Of a DNA stretch of 64,000 nucleotides, positions 21,075 to 31,003 are shown in pieces (position 1 is the first letter of the stretch; every line of letters begins with the position of its first letter). The position numbers and the translations under genes are program-made. The notes below the pieces were generated by a model, which searched no databases, had not been told where the DNA came from, and saw nothing but the letters and a program-made list of their open reading frames with translations. The DNA comes from Thermoanaerobacteraceae bacterium. GTDB lineage: Bacteria; Bacillota; JADQBR01. The stretch lies in contig JACDOG010000004.1 in the NCBI GenBank assembly GCA_017656305.1, forward strand, positions 124,001 through 188,000, written 5' to 3'.

Positions 21075-21926
21075 TTAAAAACCTTTACAACTAACCTTCG
21101 CTACCCGGTGGCGACCGCCGTAATCTTTAAGAAATACGACTTTTTCAAAACCGTTTTCCCTGATGACTTGCTCCATTTCCTCGCTTTGGTTCCAGCCTAT
21201 TTCCAGCAGTAGATAGCCGCCGTCCTTCAACACCTGCCGGGCCTGCGACAACAGCCGGCGGTAAATTTCCAAACCGTCATCACCGCCATCCAAAGCCATC
21301 CTTGGCTCGTAGTTCAATTCGGGCTGCAATTTGTCAATTTCTGCGGCAGGTATATAGGGAAGGTTGGCCGCTAACAAGTCCACCTGTACTCCGGCTTTAA
21401 CCAGCGGTTCTGCTAGATCCCCCTGAAAAAATTCTATTTTATGCGCTACACCCAGTGACCGCGCATTGTCACGAGCAACTGCCAGTGCCTGCCGGGAAAT
21501 GTCGGTAGCCCACACGTTCACCCGCGTATAATATGCCAGGCTGCAGGCAATGGCTCCGCTTCCCGTTCCGATGTCGGCAGCGCTTTGGAAACCGCACCCG
21601 TCAATCAACCGCAGGGCCTCCTCCACCAAAGTTTCCGTATCCGCACGGGGAATCAATACTTGGGGAGTAACCTTAAAGGCCAGGGACATAAATTCCTGCG
21701 TACCGACGAGATACTGCAGCGGAACGCGCCGGGCCCTCCCGGCAACAAGTTCTATAAAAGCTGCCTGTTTTTGGGGTGACAGCTCCGCCTGCAGATTAGC
21801 CAGCAAGTTTACCCGGGACCAGCCCATGACGTGCCGCAGCAATACTTCAGCATCCAGGCGAGGGCTTTCCACCCCTGCCTCTTGCAATTTGGCAGCAGCC
21901 CACGCCAACGCCTCCCGGCCGGTCAC
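21075..21926 (-). CDS. prmC: Release factor glutamine methyltransferase
   Basis: Methylates the GGQ glutamine of peptide chain release factors using SAM. It has 283 residues: a helical N-terminal domain (LAWAAAKLQEAGVESPRLDAE) and a Rossmann methyltransferase domain with DIGTGSGAIACSLA. The catalytic motif reads NLPY in AANLPYIPAAE, not the usual NPPY; Asn and the Pro-Tyr pair are kept. The GTG start lies directly after the prfA stop, coupling it to its substrate gene. Confidence 0.95.
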   Translation of the reverse strand: MTGREALAWAAAKLQEAGVESPRLDAEVLLRHVMGWSRVNLLANLQAELSPQKQAAFIELVAGRARRVPLQYLVGTQEFMSLAFKVTPQVLIPRADTETLVEEALRLIDGCGFQSAADIGTGSGAIACSLAYYTRVNVWATDISRQALAVARDNARSLGVAHKIEFFQGDLAEPLVKAGVQVDLLAANLPYIPAAEIDKLQPELNYEPRMALDGGDDGLEIYRRLLSQARQVLKDGGYLLLEIGWNQSEEMEQVIRENGFEKVVFLKDYGGRHRVAKVSCKGF

Positions 21927-22997
21927 CTATTCCACCTCTTTAATTTTTTCCGCCTGGTCGGTGGTAATTAACGCTTCAATAATTTCGTCCAGTTCCCCTT
22001 CAAGAACCGATTCCAATTTGTGCAGTGTCAGCCCTATCCTGTGATCAGTTACACGGCTCTGGGGAAAATTGTACGTACGGATACGTTCACTGCGGTCACC
22101 GGTGCCTATCTGGGACTTGCGCACGGAAGCCATTTCCCCCTGCTGCTCCTGCACTGCCAGGTCAAGCAACCGGGCCCGCAACACTTTCATTGCCTTCTCT
22201 TTATTCTTATGCTGTGATTTTTCATCCTGGCAGGATACCACAATCCCCGTAGGCAGGTGTGTGATACGTACCGCTGATTGGGTGGTGTTGACCGACTGCC
22301 CCCCCGGGCCGCTGGAGCAAAAAACATCCACCCGGATATCATTGGGGTTGATTTCCACATCTACTTCCTCCGCTTCCGGCAGCACGGCGACGGTAGCAGT
22401 GGAAGTATGAATACGGCCGCCTGACTCGGTGGCAGGAATCCGCTGTACACGGTGCACGCCGCTTTCAAATTTCAGTCTGCTGTAAGCACCGTGCCCCTCA
22501 ACCAGAAAAGCTATTTCCTTGATGCCGCCTATATCCGTTTCATGTAAGCTCAGAATTTCCGTACGCCAGCCCTGTTTTTCCGCATACCGCGTGTACATCC
22601 GGAACAAATCCCCGGCAAACAAAGCCGCCTCCTCGCCACCTGCGCCTGCACGAATTTCCATAATTACGTTTTTCTCATCATTGGGGTCTTTGGGAAGCAA
22701 AAGCAGTTTCAACTGTTCTTCCAGCTTTTCCTTTTCCCCGGAAAGCTGCTCAATTTCCTGTTCTGCCATTTCCCGCAAGTCCTTGTCAATGCCTTCTTCT
22801 TTTAAAAGCGCCTTGGCCTCATCCAGGTCAGAAACCACTTTTTTGTACTTGCGGTATACCTCAACTATTTCCTGCAAGGCGGCATGGGCCTTGGCATGCT
22901 TTTGAAACTGCTTCTGATCCGCGATAACTTCCGGGTTGCTTAGCAGTTCACCTAACTCTTCATATTTTTTTTCCACTTCATTTAGCTTCTCTAACAT
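21927..22997 (-). CDS. prfA: Peptide chain release factor 1
   Basis: RF1 reads UAA and UAG stop codons and triggers release of the finished protein. The 356 residues show the peptidyl-transfer motif GGQ at 232-234 ([12 protein letters not shown]) and the stop-codon recognition PxT motif, PAT, at 188-190. The length is typical and no frameshift site is needed. It overlaps the yqhQ end by 7 bp and abuts prmC. Confidence 0.98.
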   Translation of the reverse strand: MLEKLNEVEKKYEELGELLSNPEVIADQKQFQKHAKAHAALQEIVEVYRKYKKVVSDLDEAKALLKEEGIDKDLREMAEQEIEQLSGEKEKLEEQLKLLLLPKDPNDEKNVIMEIRAGAGGEEAALFAGDLFRMYTRYAEKQGWRTEILSLHETDIGGIKEIAFLVEGHGAYSRLKFESGVHRVQRIPATESGGRIHTSTATVAVLPEAEEVDVEINPNDIRVDVFCSSGPGGQSVNTTQSAVRITHLPTGIVVSCQDEKSQHKNKEKAMKVLRARLLDLAVQEQQGEMASVRKSQIGTGDRSERIRTYNFPQSRVTDHRIGLTLHKLESVLEGELDEIIEALITTDQAEKIKEVE

Positions 22998-23911
22998 GTT
23001 TCTTCACCTCTGATACTAAAGGAATTGCTTTGTTCCACTGCCTCCGCCGGTTCAGCAGCCAGTACTGCTTTCAACGCATGGATAGCCACTTCAATCTGCG
23101 AATCGTCCGGCTCCCGCGTGGTCAATCGTTGCAACCACAAACCGGGGGCGGAAATTATCCTTACCCACGGCTTATTCCCATGCTTACCGGAATACTTAAT
23201 AATTTCATATGCAATACCGGCCACCAGCGGCATCAGTAAAATTCTGGATAGGATGCGCCATAACAGGTTTTCAAAACCGAGAAATGAAAACATTAAAATG
23301 GTCAGTACCATGACTATTAGCAAAAAACTGGTCCCGCAGCGCGGGTGCAGGGTGGAATACTTGCGAGCATTTTCCACCACCAGTTCTTCCCCGGCTTCAT
23401 AGGTGGAAATTACCTTGTGCTCCGCGCCGTGATATTGGAAAACTCGCTGAATATCTTTCATGCATGAAATGGCGATGATATATAAGAGAAAAACTGCAAT
23501 TCGCATCAGGCCTTCAATAAAATTTTTCCATAACTCATGCTGCCCGGCGCCCACGTACTGGGCACCCCAGGTGGGCAGCACCACAAACAAAAGTATTGCT
23601 AAGCCGAAAGCAACTATGATGGTGAAAGCAATTTCCTTGGTGGACAGCTCTTCCTCCTCTTCATCAGCCGCCTGACTGGCAGAATAACTAAGCGCCTTAA
23701 TACCCAAAACCAGCGCTTCAATTAATGCTATAAACCCGCGTAGGATAGGCTTTTTCAGCAACGGAAAACGTTTTGTCCAGGAAGGCAAACTTTGTTCATC
23801 CACAACAATTTGCCCGTTAGACTTGCGCACGGCCACCGCGATCTCCTTTGGGCCGCGCATCATAACACCTTCTATGACAGCTTGTCCCCCGTATTGAAAT
23901 TTGCTGAGCAA
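22991..23911 (-). CDS. DUF1385 membrane protein (YqhQ-like)
   Basis: A 306-residue integral membrane protein of the DUF1385 family. The N-terminus [26 protein letters not shown], the central [23 protein letters not shown] and the [13 protein letters not shown] segment are its signatures. About four to five membrane helices are visible. The function is unknown; the conserved HGAEHK motif could be catalytic or metal-binding, which is inference. Its position upstream of prfA-prmC is common in clostridia. Start TTG with GGAGAGAG upstream. Confidence 0.88.
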   Translation of the reverse strand: MLSKFQYGGQAVIEGVMMRGPKEIAVAVRKSNGQIVVDEQSLPSWTKRFPLLKKPILRGFIALIEALVLGIKALSYSASQAADEEEEELSTKEIAFTIIVAFGLAILLFVVLPTWGAQYVGAGQHELWKNFIEGLMRIAVFLLYIIAISCMKDIQRVFQYHGAEHKVISTYEAGEELVVENARKYSTLHPRCGTSFLLIVMVLTILMFSFLGFENLLWRILSRILLMPLVAGIAYEIIKYSGKHGNKPWVRIISAPGLWLQRLTTREPDDSQIEVAIHALKAVLAAEPAEAVEQSNSFSIRGEETC

Positions 23912-23989
23912 TGAATCTCTCTCCCTAATAGAAATAGTTGGTCATCACCACACCACAGTTAATTATACCACGACCTGTTGGCTTTTAAC

Positions 23990-24017
23990 AAAAAAAAAGC
24001 GAAGCCTGGAGCCTCGC
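23990..24017 (-). terminator. Terminator of rpmE
   Basis: A 7-position stem with one mismatch (23999-24005 with 24011-24017) is followed on the minus strand by a run of nine T. It overlaps the region just after the rpmE stop codon. Confidence 0.7.
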
Positions 24018-24020
24018 CTT

Positions 24021-24221
24021 TTACATACCATATTTCTTTTTAAACCGTTCAACGCGGCCACCTTTTTCAACCACGCGCTGGCGGCTCCCAGTGTAGAAAG
24101 GATGGCAAGCTGAACAAATCTCTACCCTAACATTCTCCTTCGTAGATCTAGTTTCAATGACATTACCACAAGCACAGGTAATGGTAGTTTTTTTGTATTC
24201 GGGATGGATTCCTTTCTTCAC
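24021..24221 (-). CDS. rpmE: Ribosomal protein bL31, zinc form
   Basis: A 66-residue protein of the large ribosomal subunit that bridges to the small subunit. It begins [19 protein letters not shown]. Four Cys (CAC near the start, CSAC later) form the zinc site of the C+ type, as opposed to the Cys-free paralogue made in zinc limitation. The GTG at 24221 is preferred because GAGG lies 8 nt upstream. It lies downstream of rho as in Bacillus. Confidence 0.96.
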   Translation of the reverse strand: MKKGIHPEYKKTTITCACGNVIETRSTKENVRVEICSACHPFYTGSRQRVVEKGGRVERFKKKYGM

Positions 24222-24306
24222 GGCGATCACCTCTTTCTATACTCATTCCTGTTCTTCAAACTTCTGTCATTATAGCACAGGGATGTTCGCTTTGCAACCA
24301 TAGGAT

Positions 24307-24377
24307 AAAATTCACATCGGGGACGGTTCTCAGCTTGAATTTTTTTCACAATCAGAACCGTCCCCAATGTGAATTTT
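24307..24377. repeat. REP-like palindrome overlapping the radical SAM gene end
   Basis: Two 24-bp arms (24307-24330 and 24354-24377) are complementary except at one position and enclose a 23-nt loop. The arms carry the core GGGGACGGTTCT. A-run and T-run flanks mean it could terminate transcription from both sides. It encodes the last codons of the radical SAM gene. A shorter palindrome with the same AACCGTCC core lies at 30051-30081. Confidence 0.8.
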
Positions 24378-25625
24378 TTGTAATGGTTTGGAATAGTTTC
24401 CAATTTTTACATCAGGTAATTCCTGTCGCAGGGTGTTTATCATGGTGAGCATTCCCAGGGAGTCCTGCCGGGTGTTAACTCTGTCACAGAAAATATCGGG
24501 GTCAATGTTCAGGTTGCGTAACTGTATCATGCGTACATGAGTGCGTTTGACAAACGCGACCAGCGCCTTTATTTGCTCTTCCGTATCGCTGAAGCCCGGA
24601 AATACCAGCAGGTTTAGCGAAGTGTATACTCCTTTACTGGCAGCATACTGCAAGGATTCCTCGACGGCTTTTAAGGTGTAGCCTTTCGGACGGTAATAGG
24701 CCTGGTAGTGCTCGGCAATTGCCGACAGGATGCTAACCCGTATAGCATCCAGCCCGCTGTCGCAAAGCTTTTTAATACCTTCGGTATACCCGGCATTGGT
24801 ATTAATATTTATGGTACCGCGCAGGGTTTGACTGCGAATACTTTTTATTGCTGCTGACAGCAGGTCCGCCTGCAGCGACGGTTCCCCCTCACACCCCTGC
24901 CCGAAGCTAATAATTTCCGCGTCGGGCTGAGAAAAGAAATACAATGCCAACTCGGCTATTTCCTCCACCGAGGGTATAAATTCTATTCGTTCCTGCGGGG
25001 AGGGACAGCACTCGCTTTCCTGCAGAGAAATACAGCCCAGGCACCGGGCGTTGCAGGCCGGGGATACGGGAATACCCGCTTCCCACCTGCCGTAAAAAAG
25101 GTTTTGGGCGGTAAAGCAGCCGTATTCCAGAGCGCACCTGCTCAACTGCTTTACAATGCGGTTGTGTGCAAACCGTCGGTTTAACTTCGCAACCCTGTCT
25201 TCCAGGTCTTCGGTATTAAAATAACGCGGGTGCCACCGCCGGTGCTCGTCGGTCTGGAGAGCCGCCACGTAAAACTGCCCGTCCTTAACCCCCACGGCAG
25301 TATAGCCCAACAGGGGAAGCTGCTCACCCGTACCCACCCCTCCGGGCAAAAGCAAACGGGTAAAACCCTGGGGAAGCAGTGCTCCCACAGGGTACACCCG
25401 TTCCCTGTCATTGTACGGGTTATACTCTACCGGGACAAAATTCCCGTCTTTATCCATGCCCACAGGAATACTGTAGGGTACCAACGTTAAACTGGCACCT
25501 TCGGGCAGCGGAATCATTTCCTCCGGCAAGGGTTCCACCAGGACGCTTCCCGTCCGCCCGGTCATTTCCAGCAGGGGATAATCCATCATCTCCCCCTTTT
25601 CATTAGCAAGCAATAAGCTAAACAT
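24330..25625 (-). CDS. Radical SAM protein of unknown function
   Basis: A 431-residue radical SAM enzyme. The [4Fe-4S] cluster motif CNARCLGC (CxxxCxxC) lies at about residues 192-199. It is followed by the SAM-binding region with SFGQGCEGEPSLQ and ININTNAG. The first 180 residues form a separate domain with no motif I recognise. A second Cys group lies between the cluster motif and the barrel. The last 13 or so residues are encoded by a REP-like palindrome and probably are not part of the ancestral protein. The substrate is unknown; RNA- or peptide-modifying roles are possible. Confidence 0.85.
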   Translation of the reverse strand: MFSLLLANEKGEMMDYPLLEMTGRTGSVLVEPLPEEMIPLPEGASLTLVPYSIPVGMDKDGNFVPVEYNPYNDRERVYPVGALLPQGFTRLLLPGGVGTGEQLPLLGYTAVGVKDGQFYVAALQTDEHRRWHPRYFNTEDLEDRVAKLNRRFAHNRIVKQLSRCALEYGCFTAQNLFYGRWEAGIPVSPACNARCLGCISLQESECCPSPQERIEFIPSVEEIAELALYFFSQPDAEIISFGQGCEGEPSLQADLLSAAIKSIRSQTLRGTININTNAGYTEGIKKLCDSGLDAIRVSILSAIAEHYQAYYRPKGYTLKAVEESLQYAASKGVYTSLNLLVFPGFSDTEEQIKALVAFVKRTHVRMIQLRNLNIDPDIFCDRVNTRQDSLGMLTMINTLRQELPDVKIGNYSKPLQKIHIGDGSDCEKNSS

Positions 25626-25679
25626 TACAGAGCCTCCCTAAAGCCGTTTGCAAGGTGCCAGGTCTGCGGTACGTAGCGA

Positions 25680-26537
25680 CTAGGGAAGCAGGTTCTCGGG
25701 GTCCACAGGAGTACCGTTACGATAGATTTCAAAGTGCAAATGCGGCCCGGTTGTCTTCCCGGTCGCACCCAGCCGGGCAATAGTCTGTCCGGCATCAACC
25801 CGGTCACCTTTCTTAACCAGGTTTTGCTGGTTGTGAGCGTAAAGAGTCATGAATTTTCTGCCGTGATTGATAATTACGGTGTTACCGTAAACACTGTTTT
25901 TCCAGCCAGAAAAGACCACCTGCCCCTCTGCACTGGCCCTGATTACCTCACCCGGCTCACCGTAAATATCAATTCCATGGTGAAACCCGGTGCGTCTGAG
26001 ACCAAAACGGGATGTTATGGTGCCGGTTATCGGCCAGTTAAAATAGGGCACATCGTTTCCTCTGGAAGACAAGGTCTCAACCGCCTGATTCTGCAAAAAG
26101 GTCGGTATTACCGGCATTTGCGGGATAACCAATTTTTGACCGACAAACAGTTCATCGGGGTTTTCCAGGTCATTGACAAACACCAGCTCCTCTACCGAAA
26201 CCTCAAACCTCCGGGCTATATCCCACAAGGTATCACCGGAATTGACTACCAGCACGTCCTGCTGTGTAATGGGCACGAATAGCTCCTGACCAGCATAGAT
26301 GGTATTCGGGTCACTGAGGTTATTCATGGCAGCCACCAGCCGCCAGTCCACGCTGTATTTTTGGGCAATGGCGGTCAGGCTGTCTCCCGTTTCCACCCGG
26401 TACGTGGTGACAAAAGCGGTTTCCGGATAATCATAACTTTGTGCCGCCAGTGTATAGGGAATTTGCTCCGCAGCAGCAGATGCCACCGTACCCAACAGCA
26501 CAATCATGCTTAAGGCAAAAATCAGTGCACGCCGCAT
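25680..26537 (-). CDS. Secreted LysM / M23-family metallopeptidase
   Basis: A 285-residue exported cell-wall protein. A signal peptide (1-23, ending ASAAAEQ) is followed by two LysM peptidoglycan-binding domains (about 44-90 and 93-140). The C-terminal M23 domain (about 175-285) has the zinc ligands in HHGIDIYG (HxxxD) and HLHFE. All catalytic residues are present, so it is either an endopeptidase of peptide cross-links or a LytM-like factor. It lies between rho and the radical SAM gene, 50-100 bp from each. Confidence 0.93.
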   Translation of the reverse strand: MRRALIFALSMIVLLGTVASAAAEQIPYTLAAQSYDYPETAFVTTYRVETGDSLTAIAQKYSVDWRLVAAMNNLSDPNTIYAGQELFVPITQQDVLVVNSGDTLWDIARRFEVSVEELVFVNDLENPDELFVGQKLVIPQMPVIPTFLQNQAVETLSSRGNDVPYFNWPITGTITSRFGLRRTGFHHGIDIYGEPGEVIRASAEGQVVFSGWKNSVYGNTVIINHGRKFMTLYAHNQQNLVKKGDRVDAGQTIARLGATGKTTGPHLHFEIYRNGTPVDPENLLP

Positions 26538-26635
26538 AGTTTCTTTCCTCCTTTGGAAATTTTTTCAGCACCTGCAGCACTATTTTTGCCTAAGCCTGTC
26601 ATTTTTATGCAGAAAAAGCCTTTCCGGCGGTTGCT

Positions 26636-27886
26636 TTAGGGAAACAACTGCGGCAGGGCACGTAGCAGGTCGGCATTGGTTTTGGTCTTGTTCATGGCAT
26701 CAATAAGCATTTCGGTAACTTCATGGGAAGTCTTGTTATCGGTTATGCGGCGGAACTTCCAGGTCAGTTCTAACTCTTCCCTGGTCAGCAGCAGTTCCTC
26801 CTTCCGGGTACCCGAGCGCTTAACATCAATAGCGGGGAATATACGTCTTTCCGCCAGGCGCCGGTCCAAAATTAATTCCATATTTCCGGTGCCTTTAAAT
26901 TCCTCAAAAATCACATCATCCATCCTGCTGCCGGTCTCCACCAGCGCCGTGGCCAGTATGGTAAGGCTGCCGCCTTCCTCTATATTTCTTGCAGCCCCGA
27001 AAAAGCGTTTCGGCTTATGCAGAGCAGCCGGGTCCACACCACCCGACAAAGTGCGCCCGCTGGGGGGTATCACCAGGTTGTGCGCCCGGGCTAAACGGGT
27101 AATACTGTCCAGCAGTATCACTACATCCTTCCGGTGTTCCACCAGGCGCTTGGCCCTCTCCAGAACCATGTCGGCCACCTTCACGTGGTTCTCCGGTGGC
27201 TCATCAAAGGTGGAGCTAATCACTTCCCCCTTCACGGACCGCTGCATATCCGTAACCTCTTCCGGACGCTCATCTATCAGGAGTATCAACAGTTCCACAT
27301 CGGGGTTGTTTTTGATAATGCTGTTGGCAATTTTTTTCAGCAGGGTGGTCTTACCCGCCTTTGGCGGGGAAACGATTAAGCCCCGCTGTCCTTTTCCAAT
27401 GGGCGCAATCAAGTCAATAATGCGGGTTGCCACATCCCCTTCGCCGGTTTCCAACGTCAACCGTTTCTCTGGATAAATAGGGGTCAAGCCGTCAAAATGC
27501 AGGCGTTCCGGCGACAGTTCCGGGTCCAAATTATTGACACTTTCCACCCGTAGCAAAGCAAAATAGCGCTCGTTTTCCTTGGGCGGACGCGCCTGCCCCG
27601 CCACCAGGTCACCGGTACGCAGGTCAAAACGCCTGATCTGAGACGGAGAAACGTAAATATCATCATTGCTGGGCAGGTAAGCAAAAGGGCGTAAAAACCC
27701 GTAGCCGTCAGATAAAATTTCCAGCACACCCTGCGCAAACAGCCGCCCGTCTTTTTCCGTCTGCGCTTTCAATATTTCAAATATTAATTCTTTTTTTCGC
27801 AGTTGTGAATATCCTGATATTTCCAGCTCGCGGGCAATTTTCAACAGCTCAACCATGGTCTTGCTTTCCAGATCCGCTATATTCAT
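26636..27886 (-). CDS. rho: Transcription termination factor Rho
   Basis: A hexameric RNA helicase that ends untranslated transcripts. From the ATG at 27886 (GAGGTG upstream) it has 416 residues. The N-terminal helical and cold-shock RNA-binding domains include [12 protein letters not shown]. The ATPase domain has the P-loop [26 protein letters not shown] and the secondary RNA site [24 protein letters not shown] longer reading to 27973 runs into the glpX terminator and is rejected. Confidence 0.98.
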   Translation of the reverse strand: MNIADLESKTMVELLKIARELEISGYSQLRKKELIFEILKAQTEKDGRLFAQGVLEILSDGYGFLRPFAYLPSNDDIYVSPSQIRRFDLRTGDLVAGQARPPKENERYFALLRVESVNNLDPELSPERLHFDGLTPIYPEKRLTLETGEGDVATRIIDLIAPIGKGQRGLIVSPPKAGKTTLLKKIANSIIKNNPDVELLILLIDERPEEVTDMQRSVKGEVISSTFDEPPENHVKVADMVLERAKRLVEHRKDVVILLDSITRLARAHNLVIPPSGRTLSGGVDPAALHKPKRFFGAARNIEEGGSLTILATALVETGSRMDDVIFEEFKGTGNMELILDRRLAERRIFPAIDVKRSGTRKEELLLTREELELTWKFRRITDNKTSHEVTEMLIDAMNKTKTNADLLRALPQLFP

Positions 27887-27956
27887 TTTTTCACCTCTGT
27901 CTACCAGTTTGTTTGGGAAAATCCTGTGAAAGCAGTTGTGGCGGGAATAGATGCAA

Positions 27957-27985
27957 AGAAAAACTTCCTTCATAGTGAAGGAAGA
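27957..27985 (-). terminator. Terminator of glpX
   Basis: A perfect 9-bp stem (27964-27972 with 27976-27984), 3-nt loop, followed on the minus strand by a T-rich tract. It lies 45 bp after the glpX stop and before rho. Confidence 0.85.
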
Positions 27986-28029
27986 CTAATAATGTTTATA
28001 GTATAACACTTCTGGCAAATTTTAGTCAA

Positions 28030-29001
28030 CTAATCATTGATTTTTTCCCAAAATGGCTTTTTGTCCAGGCGGTGCTGCGCTTTCACAAACCGCACCGTAC
28101 CAGTAGTGCCGCGAATGACCAGGGTATGTGTCGTTGCTTTTTGTCCATAGTACCGTACCCCTTGCAACAGGTCGCCATCGGTAATACCGGTTGCGACAAA
28201 AATGACATCGTCATCCTTAACCAGGTCATCCATGGTAAGTAATTTATCTACCGGTTCAATACCCATTTTTTGTGCTCTTTCCCGTTCCTCTTCCTCCATA
28301 GGGACCAGACGTCCCTGCATTTCGCCACCGAGGCACCGCAGTGCCGCTGCGGCTAGCACACCTTCCGGCGCACCGCCAATACCCATCATCACATCAACGC
28401 CGGTCTCGGGAAAAGCCGTGGCAACCGCCGGGGAAACATCACCGTCGGAAATCAATTTTATCCGCGCCCCCGCACGCCGGCAAGCTTTAATCCGTTCCTG
28501 ATGCCGCGGGCGATCCAGAATAACTACCGTTAAATCACTTACATCCTTACCCAACGCCCTGGCAACGGCCCGCAGGTTGTCCTCGACCGGCGCATCCAGG
28601 TCTATTGCTCCCTTAGCCTCGGGACCCACGGCTATCTTATCCATATACATGTCCGGCGCATGCAGCAGGCTGCCCCGCTTGGCTACGGCCATCACTGCAA
28701 TAGCACCGGTCAAACCCTTTGCCACAATATTGGTTCCTTCCAGGGGGTCCACTGCCACGTCTACCTCCGGCGGCGTCCCCTGTCCCACCTTTTCACCTAT
28801 GTACAGCATAGGCGCTTCATCCATTTCTCCTTCACCGATAACTACAGTACCGTCAATACTGATAGTATCAAACACAGCACGCATGGCCCTGACCGCCGCG
28901 TCGTCAGCAGCCTCCTTATCACCACGACCCATCCAGCGCCCTGCAGCTAAAGCAGCCAATTCTGTCACTCTGGCAAATTCCAGTGCTAGTTCGCGTTCCA
29001 T
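28030..29001 (-). CDS. glpX: Fructose-1,6-bisphosphatase, class II
   Basis: Gluconeogenic phosphatase that makes fructose 6-phosphate. The 323 residues from the ATG at 29001 (GGAGG upstream) start [22 protein letters not shown]. They contain [33 protein letters not shown] and the metal-site segment [12 protein letters not shown]. The longer reading to 29067 is rejected. It pairs functionally with the aldolase and transaldolase-like genes upstream. Confidence 0.97.
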   Translation of the reverse strand: MERELALEFARVTELAALAAGRWMGRGDKEAADDAAVRAMRAVFDTISIDGTVVIGEGEMDEAPMLYIGEKVGQGTPPEVDVAVDPLEGTNIVAKGLTGAIAVMAVAKRGSLLHAPDMYMDKIAVGPEAKGAIDLDAPVEDNLRAVARALGKDVSDLTVVILDRPRHQERIKACRRAGARIKLISDGDVSPAVATAFPETGVDVMMGIGGAPEGVLAAAALRCLGGEMQGRLVPMEEEERERAQKMGIEPVDKLLTMDDLVKDDDVIFVATGITDGDLLQGVRYYGQKATTHTLVIRGTTGTVRFVKAQHRLDKKPFWEKIND

Positions 29002-29099
29002 AGTTACCTCCTCCAGAATTAGAAGTTTGAGGTGCAATATTGGAAATTCAAAAGGTTTATTGCCCAAACTTAATTTTAAACCAAAACTATAACTATCAA

Positions 29100-29747
29100 C
29101 TACTTGTTTTTCACCGTTTCCCAGTCCGCCAAGAATCTGTCAATGCCTATATCAGTCAGGGGATGCTTAAGCATTTGCTTGATCACCTTGTAAGGCACCG
29201 TGGCAATGTCCGCACCGCACAGTGCTGCTTCTTTCACATGGGCAGGGTGACGGATGCTGGCCGCAATGATTTCCGTATCTATGCCGTACCGAGCAAAAAT
29301 CTCCACGATATCGCTTACCACCTGCATACCGTCATGCCCAATATCATCTAATCTGCCGACAAACGGGCTCACGTAAGTGGCCCCGGCCCGTGCTGCCAGC
29401 AGGGCCTGATTGGCGGAAAACACCAGGGTAACATTGGTTTTGATGTCCTTTTCCTTCAGCTTGCTGGTAGCAATTAAACCCTGGTCCGTCATGGGGATCT
29501 TAATCACTACATTGGGATGAATTTTGGCTAGTTCTTCCGCTTCGGCTACCATTTCCTCAGCTTTGAGGCTGATAACCTCCGCACTAATGGGACCATCCAC
29601 AATCTCAGCAATTTCCCTTACTACCTGCTGGAAATTGCGTCCTTCCTTGGCTATTAGCGAAGGGTTAGTCGTTACACCGGAAATAACACCCATTTCGTTG
29701 ATTTCCCGAATGTGCTCCACGTTAGCACTGTCAATAAAAATACGCAT
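29100..29747 (-). CDS. fsa: Fructose-6-phosphate aldolase / transaldolase-like protein
   Basis: A 215-residue small TalC/FSA-type TIM barrel. It starts [15 protein letters not shown], shows [26 protein letters not shown] with the Schiff-base Lys, and [26 protein letters not shown]. Members act as transaldolase or fructose-6-phosphate aldolase; the family to which this belongs (B. subtilis YwjH-like) mostly shows transaldolase activity. The ATG at 29747 has GAGG 8 nt upstream. Confidence 0.93.
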   Translation of the reverse strand: MRIFIDSANVEHIREINEMGVISGVTTNPSLIAKEGRNFQQVVREIAEIVDGPISAEVISLKAEEMVAEAEELAKIHPNVVIKIPMTDQGLIATSKLKEKDIKTNVTLVFSANQALLAARAGATYVSPFVGRLDDIGHDGMQVVSDIVEIFARYGIDTEIIAASIRHPAHVKEAALCGADIATVPYKVIKQMLKHPLTDIGIDRFLADWETVKNK

Positions 29748-30050
29748 CAATATCACCTCTTTGCCGTTATGCTCAAAAACTTGAGCCGGAACTTATCAAC
29801 CTTAACTCATTCGTGGTTAAACTATGAATTCCTGCTATTTTTTTCATTTAGTATAAATGGGTTATGGGAAATATCGTCAAACCTACCAGTGTTTTTGTAA
29901 AGCATTGCTGACGGAACATATCCCAGTTCCTAATAATCATTTCCAATTAGCTCACATTTATGCAGCAAAATCCAGGAAATAGTCCCAAATGCTCACTGCT
30001 CAGGTAAGCAAGTTAAAATTAATAAATATTTAGAATTAGGTAAAGGCAAA
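29748..30050. other. Gap between fba and fsa
   Basis: No gene is supported here, although Bacillus has murAB further along this interval. It contains a predicted promoter for fsa and, at its left end, short imperfect inverted repeats. The fba terminator lies beyond it. Confidence 0.4.
29850..29880 (-). promoter_or_regulatory. Possible promoter for fsa-glpX
   Basis: On the minus strand, TTGACG (29875-29880) is followed after 17 nt by TTTATA, or after 19 nt by TATACT. The spacing of the better -10 is not ideal. It lies about 105 bp upstream of fsa. Confidence 0.45.
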
Positions 30051-30081
30051 GGGAGAACCGTCCATTAAAGACGGTTCTCCC
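30051..30081 (-). terminator. fba terminator with REP-like core
   Basis: A perfect 12-bp stem (30051-30062 with 30070-30081) and 7-nt loop, 42 bp after the fba stop. The tract after it is only moderately T-rich. The arm sequence GGGAGAACCGTC shares its core with the larger palindrome at 24307-24377. Confidence 0.7.
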
Positions 30082-30122
30082 ACTTTAGATAGCTAATGAA
30101 ACTTTCGCATACTTATGTGCTT

Positions 30123-30977
30123 TTAAGCTTTCTGGCTGCTGCCGAAAAGACGAATTTTCTCTTTGATTACCTCTTTCATGGCGTCCCTGGCAGGACCCAG
30201 GATCTTGCGCGGGTCAATTTCATCAGGTTTCTCTGCCATTACTTCCCGCGCCCGGTTGACAAACGCCTCTCTTAAGTTGGTATCAATATTAATCTTACGT
30301 ACGCCCAGTTCAATGGCCTTTCTGATAGAATCTGCGGGCACTCCGGAAGAACCGTGTAGTACTATGGGAATGTCCACTAGCTCCCGTACTCTTTTCAAGC
30401 GATCAAAATCCAGCTTGGGTTCACCTTTGTACTGTCCGTGTGCCGTACCAATAGCTATGGCCAGTGCATCAACACCGGTGGCTTCCACAAAAACTTTTGC
30501 CTCTTCTGGGTCAGTCAAAGACGCTTCCCATTCACTGACACTGATGTCATCTTCCGTACCGCCAATCTTACCTAATTCTGCTTCTACGGACACCCCAACG
30601 GCTCTGGCAACTTCAACCACCTTGTTGGTGAGGGCAATATTTTCCTCCAGCGGCAGCTTTGACCCGTCTATCATCACCGACGTAAAACCCCGGCGAATAC
30701 AACGCATTACCTGCTCAAAGCTAGTACCGTGGTCAATATGTAGGGCAATAGGAATATCAGTATTTTCCGCTGCAGTTTTCACCATGGCCGTGATATAATC
30801 CAAACCAGCATACTTAATAGCACCCTGGCTGGCTTGAATTATTACAGGTGCATTCTCCTCTTCCGCAGCAGCTACAATAGCCTGGATAATCTCCATGTTA
30901 TTACAGTTAAAAGCTCCCACTGCATACTTACCGTGCTCGGCTTTTTCCAGCAGTTCGGTCATTGTTACAAGTGGCAT
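30123..30977 (-). CDS. fba: Fructose-1,6-bisphosphate aldolase, class II
   Basis: Zinc-dependent aldolase of glycolysis and gluconeogenesis, 284 residues. The active-site Asp82 and zinc ligand His83 lie in HIDHGTS. Further zinc ligands lie in AIGTAHGQYKG and LHGSSGVP, and KINIDTNLREAF closes the phosphate site. It lies downstream of spo0F and a Cys-rich unknown gene and ends in its own hairpin terminator. Confidence 0.98.
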   Translation of the reverse strand: MPLVTMTELLEKAEHGKYAVGAFNCNNMEIIQAIVAAAEEENAPVIIQASQGAIKYAGLDYITAMVKTAAENTDIPIALHIDHGTSFEQVMRCIRRGFTSVMIDGSKLPLEENIALTNKVVEVARAVGVSVEAELGKIGGTEDDISVSEWEASLTDPEEAKVFVEATGVDALAIAIGTAHGQYKGEPKLDFDRLKRVRELVDIPIVLHGSSGVPADSIRKAIELGVRKINIDTNLREAFVNRAREVMAEKPDEIDPRKILGPARDAMKEVIKEKIRLFGSSQKA

Positions 30978-31003
30978 CTTTACCGCCTCCCATGCTAAAT
31001 TTT

